DNA of 64,000 nt, from contig NC_057867.1 of NCBI RefSeq assembly GCF_019393635.1, positions 948,527 to 1,012,526 of the forward strand, given 5' to 3'. This DNA is from Dromiciops gliroides (taxonomy: Eukaryota > Chordata > Mammalia > Microbiotheria > Microbiotheriidae). Made by a program: the position numbers and the translations under genes. Of the stretch, positions 36,101 to 45,400 are shown in pieces (position 1 is the stretch's first letter; each line of letters starts with the position of its first letter). The notes beneath the pieces were generated by a model that worked only from the letters and a program-made list of their open reading frames with translations, did not search any database and was not told the origin of the DNA.

Positions 36101-39100
36101 AGTCCCTTATGTTGCCTTCATTGTTCCCTGAGGCCAGGGACCTGATGCCCTGGGTGCCCATGGCCTTTCTGTCCCACAGCTGTCGGAAAAGCTGAAGAAG
36201 AAGCAGGAAAGGTATTGGGGGGGGGGGCTCCTGAGAGCTGGGGCTGCAGAGAGGGAGCTGGGGGTGGGGGGTGGATCCAGAAGCCATCCAGCCCACTTTG
36301 CTTTCCTTCCCTTGCTAGTTTCTTTCGCCTGCAGACAGAGAAGGAGGCTTTATACAATGACAGCAGGTATGGGACTGACTGTGTGGGGGTGGGGAGAAAA
36401 TGAGCTGGGTGGCCAATACACACGGGCCTATCCCCTGGCAGGAATAAGATTGAAGAACTTCGTCAGCACCAAGAGGCAGATCTCAAAGCTCAGCTAGTCC
36501 GGACTCAGAAGCTGCAACAGGAGCTTCAGGCAGCCAACCAGGTTGCCCGGGGTGGGGGTGGGGGGGTAGGGGGAGGGAATCGGAAAGCCAGAGGTCTGAC
36601 CGTGCTTTGCCCTGTCCCCTCCAGAGTCTAGCTGAGCTAAGGGAACAGCGTCAGGCTGAGCGCCAGGAGCATACAAGCACCCTGCGGGCCCTGCAAGACC
36701 AGGTACGGCTTGGCCAGAAGAGGGGCTTGGCCAGAAGCAGGGCTTGGGGAAGCTCCACATGGGCTGTGTGCATTTATGGGTCTCTTCTTTTTCTCTTTCT
36801 CCTCTCTCCTCCTCTGGATCCCTCTGTGTCTTCTCCCTGGGCTTTGTGCTCCTGCTGGGGAGCCAGGTAGCCTGCCAAAGCGCAGACTCCCAGGAACAGG
36901 TGCAGGCACTGTTGGCAGAGAATGATGCCTTGCGGACCAACCTGGCTGCCCTAGAGCAGGTATTGGGGCTGGGGTGTTCCCTCTCCCTGTGGCTCTGGCT
37001 CTGGCTTTCTGCATCTCCTTTTGGTGTGTGCTCTCCCTCTCCCCCCTTGCTTTTCTTCTTGGTATCCATGGGATGCCCCTCTTAGGCCCCTCTGCCTCCT
37101 GGGGCCTCCCTCAGATCCAGACCTCCAAGACCCAAGAGCTGTGTGCCTTGCGGGAGCAAACTGCGGGCCTGGCTACTGAGCTGCAGCAGCGACAGGCAGA
37201 CTTTGAGGCCTTGGCAGGCCAGAGAGATGACCTCAGCTCCCAGCTCCAGGTGAGTGATTGCCTCCCTCACCCAGGCTCCCTTTTCTCCCTTACTCTGGCT
37301 CCTAGGGTCATGGTGCAATTGGTTAACATTCCTTAATGCTCCTCAGGAATCACTACGGGCAAACGAACGGCTTCTGGAACAGCTTCAGGTCCTGGGCCAG
37401 GAGAAAGAACATCTCAGTCGGGAACTGGAGGAGGCCCGGAAGGTGAGCACAGACCCAGCTGTTTGCCTCAAGCTGGGACTTCCCTAGAATGTTGTGGGCC
37501 TTGATGCAGGCTTTGGGACCATTTGCAGAGGCAGGAATGGAAGGATGGTCGGGGAATAGCTGGAAAGACCAGTGACCCCCAAAGCCAGTTTGGTTTGACA
37601 AAATCTCTTCTGATCTTGTGGGAAGACGATGGGCAAGAGCAGAGTAGGGCGTCCTAGCCACTAGGTGGGGTTGAGGTCCTGGGGCCTTGGGAGCTCAGTT
37701 CAGCCGTGTCCTATAGAGTGCTGAAAAGAGGAAGGCCCTCCTGGACGAGGTGGCGGCCGAGGCGCTGCAGGAAAAGTCAAGGCACAAGGATGAGCTGGGC
37801 TCAGCCAGGCTGCAGGCGGAGAAGGACGTGCTGGCAGTGCGAGCTCGCTATGAGAGGGAGCTTCGACAGCTCCACGACGGCCGCCGGCGGCAGGAGGAAG
37901 AGCTCCGGGCTCAGATCCGGGAAGAGAAGGTGATGGCAGGGGAGTGGAGCTTCTGTTCCGCTGGGGCCATTTGAGCAGAGGAGGGACAAGATTCCCCACT
38001 CAAAGGGATGCCCTGGGCAAAGGCTCAGCATAGAGCACAAAGAAAGGGAGACGGGATAAGAAGACCACACTAGGCAGGAACTCAGTTGGGATGGCACTAG
38101 GGAGCCACTGGAGCTTAGTGAGCAGGGGAGTGATGTGGTCAGATCCCACAAGTCCAGAAAAATCACTCCCATGGCAGAAGGGAAGATGGATTGGAGAGAG
38201 GGCTTAGACACAGAGGCAGAGAAACTAATTAGGAAGCCGACAGGCTGGTAGTGCCCTTGACAGAAACAGCAACATAGGGATTTCCATGGGAGATTATCCC
38301 TTGAGCTTCTGTTGCCTTCCTCGGGCCCCCATGTCCGCCCTTTGGGTCCCCCCAGGCACGGACCCGGGAGCTGGAGAGTCTGCAGCAGATGGTGGAGGAT
38401 TTGCGGGCCCAGTTGCAGTCAATGGAAGGAGCTAAGGGCTGGTTTGAGCGGCGTCTGAAAGAGGCTGAGGTGAGGCGCCCCCCCGCCCCCCCCTCGCCTC
38501 CACGGCACCCCAGGACCCCAGCAGCCCTGGCTGGGTGCGCTCAGCCCCACCCTCTTCCCCTGCAGGAGGCCCTGGAGGAACAACATCAGGAGCATGAAGA
38601 CCACCTTCGGGTGGAGGAGGAGCGCCACAAGGCGGAGCTGCAGGTGGGCCAGGGCCCTGGACGAGGTGTGGGGCGGGATGGGGGCGGGGCCAGCCTGGCC
38701 TGTAGGGCTTACAACCCTAGCTCCCCCTAGCGGAAAGAAGATGAGGTGCAGGCAGCAGAGGGCCGGCTGCAGGAGGCTGAGACCCTGTGCGGTGGCCACC
38801 TGGACACCATCTCGAGGCTCCAACAAGAAGTGAAGGATGTGGCAGATGGGCAGCGCATCCTAGAGAAGAAGGGGAGTGCCGCGGTGAGCAGAGGGCCCGG
38901 GACGCCTGGCCCCAGAGCTCCAGGGTGAGCATGGCCAGCCGGCCTCTGACCACCCTCCTCTTGTGTTCCCCCTCCCAAGCTGAAGGACCTGAAGCGGCAG
39001 CTGCAGCTGGAACGGAAGCGGGCCGACAAGCTGCAGGAGCGGCTCCAGGAGCTCCTGACCAATAGCAAGAGCCGCTCAGGTGAGCCACAGCTCCCCAAGG

Positions 39101-40578
39101 TGCCCAGACGTGGGCAAGCCCAGGGGAGCCCTGACCAATTGGCTGCCAGTGGCCATGGGCTGTTTGTTTTCCTCTTGCTCCTTGGGGGCGGGATCTCCGT
39201 CCATCCCTCTGTCTGTCTGTTTCCTGGGGCCTAGTGAGGACTGAGGCCTCCTCCCCCTCCCCCTCTCTCCCCCAGGCTTTGAGGAGCTAGTTCTGTCAGA
39301 GATGAACTCACCCAGCCGGGCACAAACGGGTGACAGCAGTAGTGTCTCCTCCTTCAGCTACCGGGAGATCTTAAGGGAGAAGGAGGGCTCAGCTGGCCCT
39401 GCTCTGGTACAGCAAGTTAGCTTCCATGTCCCCACCCCCCAGGCCTGGAAAGGAGGGAGGGAGAGAGGAGGGGGAGAGAGGGAGGGAAGGATGGACACAG
39501 AGAGGGAGGGAGGCCCAGTGACCCAGTCCCGACCTGGCCTACTCACACAAGATGGAGCTCGGCCCCATCTATTCTGAGCGTAGAAAGTTTGCTCAGCCGA
39601 GATTTCAGGTCTGGATGACATCTGGGCCCAGGGTCTGATAGGGAGGGATGAGGGTGACTTTGCAGCCCAAGGTCTCGTGGCCCTCTCTAGTCATCCTCAG
39701 GGAGCCCCCCTGGCCCAGCTCGGCCGGCAGAGCTGTCAGATGAAGAGGTGGCTGAGCTTTTTGAGCGGCTGGCGGAGACTCAGCAAGAGAAGTGGATGCT
39801 GGAGGAGAAGGTGACCCCCTGGGACCTGCCCAGGGAGGGACAGTGGGCTCGGGCTGGGCCTGGGAGGCCACGTGTGACTCCAGGCCTCAATAGGTAAAGC
39901 ACCTGGAGGTGAGCAGCGCCTCAATGGCTGAGGACCTGTGCCGGAAGAGCGCCATCATCGAGACTTACGTCATGGACAGCCGCATTGGTCAGCCTAGCCC
40001 CTGCCTACTCGGCCTCTCCTCCTGCCTTCCCTTTCTCCTTGTGGGTCTGTGTCCAGGGCTGTAAGTGGGGGTGGAAAGAGGCCGAGGCCCGAATCTCAGG
40101 TCGTTCTTCCCCCTGCAGACGTGTCTGGCCCCTCAGGCCACACAGACAGAAGTGGCCTGGGCAGTGTCCTGCGGGACCTAGTGAAGCCAGGAGATGAGAA
40201 CCTTCGGGAGATGAATAAGAAGCTTCAGAACATGCTGGAAGAGCAGCTCACCAAAAACATGCACCTACACAAGGTGTGGGGGGCAGGGCAGCTCCCCCCC
40301 TTCCCTCTTGGGCCAGAGGCGTGGTTAGAAATTGCCTTTTGGTGAAGTGCTGGGGGGGGGGGGGCGTTCTCCATGGCAGTTAGCCAAACCTTGGAAGGCC
40401 CAGAGCACTGTGGGATGTGGGAGGTGGGACAGGGAGACTGGATGGGGGTCTGATTCTGGCATCTCCATTCCTCTGTCCCTAGGACATGGAGGTTCTCTCA
40501 CAAGAGATCGTGAGGCTCAGCAAGGAGTGTGTTGGGGGGGCAGAACCCTCCCCTCCTGTGTCTGGAGAGGCCAGCTGA
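33117..40578 (+). CDS. GRIPAP1: GRIPAP1 (GRASP-1), endosomal coiled-coil Rab4 effector
   Basis: 25 coding exons: 33117–33158, 33803–33869, 33995–34056, 34362–34388, 35033–35140, 35255–35375, 35477–35673, 35762–35809, 36180–36211, 36319–36366, 36442–36541, 36625–36702, 36867–36959, 37115–37249, 37347–37442, 37717–37929, 38356–38469, 38566–38643, 38731–38883, 38980–39079, 39276–39406 (or 39415), 39691–39810, 39894–39987, 40119–40273 and 40483–40578. Every join keeps phase, giving about 835 residues (human about 841). Almost the whole protein is heptad-rich coiled coil; the start [14 protein letters not shown] and the C-terminal block ([43 protein letters not shown]) are strongly conserved. The family acts on recycling endosomes, binds Rab4 and GRIP1 and supports AMPA-receptor recycling. 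The least conserved part is the Gly/Pro linker in exon 7. Many introns are under 130 bp. Identity is firm. Confidence 0.97.
33330..33540 (+). repeat. degenerate CCAAT-bearing repeat in GRIPAP1 intron 1
   Basis: CCAATAGG recurs at 33360–33367, 33413–33420 and 33504–33511, each followed by a G/A-rich stretch ('ggtccagggagggc', 'gatccgaggagggc'). An imperfect relative GCCAACAGGG is at about 33333. Unit length is irregular. Confidence 0.5.
37950..38310 (+). repeat. ancient interspersed repeat fragment in GRIPAP1 intron 16 (family unassigned)
   Basis: 'gaggagggacaagattcccc' and 'gcaggggagtgatgtggtca' resemble pieces at 3985–4110 and 57750–58330. Confidence 0.4.
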
Positions 40579-40677
40579 GGACAAGATGCAGCCCAGCCGG
40601 CTGGCCCAGCCTGGGCAGGGGGCACAGGCTAGCCAGGCCCCCCCAGCCCGCATCTGTCCCTGTGCATGACTTTGTGT

Positions 40678-40860
40678 GACCCACCTCTCTCTGTCTCTCC
40701 TCCCCTTCCCCACCTTCTCTCTCTCCCCCTCCCTCCCTCTCCCCTCCCCTCCCCTCTCCCTTTTCCCTCTCTCCCCCACCCTTTCTTCTCCCCTCCCCTT
40801 TTCTCTCCTTCCCTCTCACTTCCTCCCTCTCTCCTCTGTCTCTGTCTCCTGGCCCACTGT
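40678..40860 (+). repeat. GRIPAP1: polypyrimidine tract in GRIPAP1 3' UTR
   Basis: About 180 bp almost entirely C and T in repeating CTCTCC, CCCTCCC and CTTTC groups. It starts about 100 bp after the stop codon, so it should be in the mature mRNA as CU-rich RNA. Confidence 0.85.
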
Positions 40861-40972
40861 GGCTGTTGCACTTTGGGGGGGGGGGGAAACTGGGTAAAGA
40901 GGCCCCCAGTCCACATGTGCTGTACCTGTGTGCTCTGTCAAGGTCCTGACTCGTGTGGCCCTTTTTCCCTGA

Positions 40973-40984
40973 AAAAAATAATGT
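40973..40984 (+). terminator. GRIPAP1: GRIPAP1 possible non-canonical polyA signal
   Basis: AAAAAATAATG (variant AATAAT) about 400 bp after the stop, with T- and GT-rich sequence downstream. It competes with the canonical-variant ATTAAA at 41281–41286. Confidence 0.35.
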
Positions 40985-41280
40985 CCTACCTTGCTCTCCT
41001 GCCTGAAAGTCTCTCTGCCTCTTATTTGCTAATTGGCCAGGGTTCTACTGGGGTAGCGTGGGGTTCCTGAGGATGGCACCTCAGCTTGGGGCCCCCTTCC
41101 CTTCATCCCAAGGCCTCCCTAATGTTTGGCACCAAGAAGAACTAGGGGTAACAGCCTTATCCAAGATGATCTAAAATGGCCCTGGCCTGTGTCTGGGTGC
41201 ACCATACCCCCCCCCCCCACCAGCTGTCCGAAGGACAACATAGCAGGAATTGTACTCCCTGCCCCCTTCCTCCAAGGCCC

Positions 41281-41286
41281 ATTAAA
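41281..41286 (+). terminator. GRIPAP1: GRIPAP1 possible polyA signal (ATTAAA)
   Basis: ATTAAA about 700 bp after the stop. It is the first common hexamer downstream. Which site is used cannot be decided here. Confidence 0.35.
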
Positions 41287-41599
41287 GGCTCCCGTGGTCC
41301 CCTCCGTCCCATCGATCCATCCGTGCTGTTTCCAGCTAAGTGCTGCTGAGCTCAGACCCTAGGGACCAAGGGAAAGAGGCCTTGGTTGGTTGATGAGGGA
41401 ACAGAATGGGGGGGGGGGGGTTGTTGCCTAGGAGGAGGAGGCTGGCATTCGGAAATGGGCAACGGGGAACTGAGTTAGACATGATGGAGGAGGGAGTTGG
41501 GAGGGTCAAGTACTTATTCCCCACCGAGAGCTAGGGATTCCCCCCCAGAAGAGAATGGAGACTTGGGGGCCGGGAGCCAGGAAACCTGGACGCTGTCCG

Positions 41600-42459
41600 T
41601 CTCCCTCCCCTCCCTCCTCTCCTCCATCCTCGATTTGCTAGAGGAGGAGGAAGAAGAGGAGAAGCCGGGGCAGAGGAGCTGCTGCCGCTGCCGCCGCCGC
41701 CGCTGCCACCACCACCACTGCAGTGGGGAGCCCTGGCACCCCAGCCCCGCCCCCGGGAGGAGGGGGCGGGGCCAACAGAAGGCAGCAGAACCGCCTGCCC
41801 GGGCGGTGGAGGGCAGGGTGGAAGGGGACCCTCCCTGCGGCCATCCTCTGGCTCCTCCTGCCCGGGCTTGTGGGGAGACCCCAGTCCCTGCTGCCGCCCC
41901 GCCCCTCGAGGCCCCGCCCCTCGCCTCAGCCTCCTCCCCTGCGCAGAGCCCAGCCCCAGCCCCACAACCTCACTCCCTACTCCCACACTAGCACCGGCGG
42001 CCACCTGGCCCCTGAAAGTCCCTTCCCCTGGGAAATAGCCCCGCCCTTTGAAGCTGGCCCCAGCTCCAGAGCAGAAGCCCCGATCCCGGCCCCTTGGCCA
42101 GGGGGCCCAGCCCCCTCCCCTACCAGCGCTCAGCCCCCATAGCTGCAGCTCCTTCTCCAGCTCAGCCTGGTTCAGCCTTGCTTCTGACCCCCAGACCCCC
42201 TTTTTCTTTCTGTGCTTCTGACCCCCAGACCCCCTTTTTCTTTCTGTGCTTCTGACCCCCAGACCCCCTTTTTCTTTCTGCCCTTTTCTTTCTGTGCTCA
42301 GCCTTCTTCCTCCTCCTCCCCCTCCTCGGCTTCTCAGCCTGCTCTGACTTTGGGCCTCGATTCCGAGCTGGTCCTCTCCTGCCACTGTATCCTGATGTTT
42401 CCAAGGCAGATGCCCGCCTGAGTTGGTCAGGCAGTCCTGGCAGCCCGTGTGCTTGGAGG
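41600..42459 (+). promoter_or_regulatory. KCND1: KCND1 promoter/5' UTR region
   Basis: GC-rich upstream region with a purine triplet tract (41640–41665) and a CCGCTG/CCACCA triplet run (41682–41720). Several GC boxes (GGGGCGGGGC, CCCCGCCC) follow. No TATA box is obvious. It ends at the ATG in GGAGGATGG. Confidence 0.45.
42181..42290 (+). repeat. 34-bp tandem repeat, three copies, upstream of KCND1
   Basis: Units start at 42181, 42215 and 42249, each beginning CTTCTGACCCCCAGACCCCC and ending with a T/C run plus TGTG. Copies are nearly identical, so the array is recent. A partial unit follows. Confidence 0.93.
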
Positions 42460-45400
42460 ATGGCAGCTGGAGTAGCTACCTGGCTGCCTTTTGCCAGGGC
42501 AGCTGCTGTGGGCTGGCTCCCCCTAGCCCAGCAGCCACTGCCTGCTGCCCCCCAGGGATGTGAGGCCCGCAGTGATGAAGTGCTGGTGGTAAATGTCAGT
42601 GGACGACGCTTCCAGACATGGAAGAATACACTGGACCGCTACCCAGACACACTTTTGGGCAGCTCAGAAAAGGAATTTTTTTTTGACCCGGACTCAGGCG
42701 AATACTTCTTTGACCGGGACCCAGACCTCTTCAGGCATGTCCTCAACTTCTACAGAACTGGCCACCTCCACTGTCCCAGACAGGAGTGCATCCAGGTGAG
42801 CCTTGGGCCTGCTCTGGGCCAGAGTACAGCCTGAGGGAAGGTCATCTCTTGTTTCTGTGTATAGAGTTGAGCTCGGGGAGAGGGGGGTGGCATACGCTGG
42901 CAAGAGAATGTCTGGAGACTCAGGTAGGACTCTGAGAAAGACCTCAGGCCCCCCCCCCACCTCCCCTTCGGGAAGCAGAGAGGGGGGTCCCATGGCTTCA
43001 GACAGAAAGGGTCAGTATTTTCCTAGGAGAGAGGGTTGTGGCTCCACCCAGATTCCTTCTCTCCCTCTCTGGGCAGCCCAAGAAATAAGACTTCCCCAGG
43101 ACAGAAACCAGGGGGTTTCCTGGCAATAAGTGGAATGGGTCAGTCTCAGGTTCTACACAGTGTAGAGAGAAAAAATCAGGGTGATTTCGGGGCAGTCAGG
43201 GGGTCCCAGGCTGGTGGGCAGCCAGGGCCTACCCTACAGAGACAAAATGCCCAGGGTCCCAAGAGGACACAGGAAGTCTTCCTCCCCTGGGGTAGGAGGC
43301 ACATTGAGAGGGGCAGCCATCCCCTCCCCTCCCCCCCCTTCTCTAGTCCATTTCTGTCCCTCAGGCTTTTGATGAGGAGTTAGCATTCTATGGTATCGTG
43401 CCAGAGCTGATTGGTGACTGTTGCCTGGAAGAATATCGAGACCGCAAGAAAGAGAATGCCGAACGCCTGGCAGAGGATGAGGAGGCTGAGCTTGGGGGTC
43501 CTGGTGGGGCTGGGGCCGACTGGGCACTGCCACCTGGCAGCCCCTTTCGCCAGCGCCTGTGGCGAGCCTTTGAGAACCCTCACACAAGCACCATGGCGCT
43601 GGTGTTCTACTATGTAACAGGCTTCTTCATTGCGGTCTCTGTCATCGCCAATGTGGTAGAGACCATCCCTTGTCGGGGTGGAAGCAGTGCAGCTAGTGGC
43701 CGACCTGGCTGGCGGGAGGAGCCCTGTGGGGACCGCTTCCCACTTGCCTTCTTCTGCATGGACACAGCCTGTGTGCTTATCTTCACGGGTGAGTACCTAC
43801 TTCGGCTGTTTGCGGCCCCCAGTCGGGGTCGCTTCCTCCGCAGTGTCATGAGCCTCATTGATGCTGTGGCTATCCTGCCCTATTACATTGGGCTCTTTGT
43901 GCCCAAGAATGATGACCTGTCTGGGGCCTTTGTGACCTTGCGTGTCTTCCGAGTCTTCCGAATCTTCAAGTTCTCTCGGCACTCCCAGGGCCTTCGGATT
44001 CTGGGTTACACACTCAAGAGCTGTGCCTCCGAACTGGGTTTTCTCCTCTTCTCCCTCACCATGGCTATCATCATCTTTGCCACTGTCATGTTCTATGCTG
44101 AGAAGGGCACCAGCAAGACCAACTTCACCAGCATCCCCGCTGCCTTCTGGTACACTATTGTTACTATGACCACCCTTGGGTAAGTGACTCCAAGGGAAAG
44201 GATAATGACATTGAAATCAACAGGTGTGATTGCAGAGGGGGGCTCAGAGAGGCTGAGGGGTGTGGCCAGCATCTATGGAGGAATTGGAACCCACATCTCC
44301 TGACTCCAAGGCCAACGCATTATATCCACTATCCCATTCTGCCTCTCTTTGTCGGAAGAATGGCAGATGGGGGAGAGACCAAGGTTCAGAGAGGAAAAGG
44401 GACTGGCTAGAAGTTCCCCAGTGTGTAGGGGTTCTGGAGTCTATGAGGATCATGCCTCCTAGGGAGACTTCTGATTTGTAGTCTTCAGACCTGAAGAGGA
44501 CTTTGAGATGTTCTTAATGGTCCAATTCCCTTTTGTTTCAGAATAAGAGAAGAGGAAGGATTCACCCCAGGTTGTCCAGGGAACAGTTCGGGGGGCCAGG
44601 TATCATCAAATCTTGGTCAGAAGGGGGCTCGGAAGCCACTCAGGCCAACTCCCTCATTTTCCAGAGGTTATGATAAATGGAGTCACTGAGGGATTTGCTC
44701 TGGGCCACCTGGGGCGTTAAGGGAATCCAGGTGTTATCATGCTTTGTAGTCAGGCCTTGGTAATCTCTCAAAAATGATCAAACCATAGAATTTCAGAGTC
44801 TCAGGGGACTCGAGAGCTTAGGGTTCTCTTTTTCCCCCTTCCATCCAGATTAATTTTCTTCTCTTTCATTTAATAACTGTTTCTTTTTTCTCCCTCCCCC
44901 CCAATAATTAAGAAAAGAAGAAGAAAACCTCCACAACAAACAAGCATAGTAAAACAAGACAGATCCCCAGATTGGCCATGTCCAAAGCATCAGTCCTTCG
45001 GAACTGTGTGCATTCACTGCATTGTTTGGTCCTCCCAAGCCTTTCCAAGTGGCTTGTCTTGACTCCATCTCCTGGTTCTCTTCATCAGTTTCTCTTTCTT
45101 CAGGCATCCTCAAAGTGAGCAGACCCAAAGAGGGGGGGGTTCCAGAGATGGAAAGGGAATTGGAGATGGAGACCAGAGAGGGTGAAGGACTTAGCCCAGG
45201 TTACCAGGAAGGCACTCACATGATTTTGCCAGAGTTGTAAGGAAGCTGTGACCAGGGGACCTCCAAGTCCCATTGGGGACAATGCTTTCTTCATTGAAAG
45301 GTGGAGCTCTTCATTGTCTCTGTGTAAGTCAGCTGAGGCAGGAGAGCAAAGGGCCTGTCTGAGGATGCCCAACCAGCAGAGTGGATCCAGGCTTCCACTG

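Noticed and set aside
41531-42385. A 284-codon minus-strand frame upstream of KCND1, with repeated [10 protein letters not shown]-like words
   Set aside because: The repeated words are the 34-bp DNA repeat read in antisense; the rest is low complexity.
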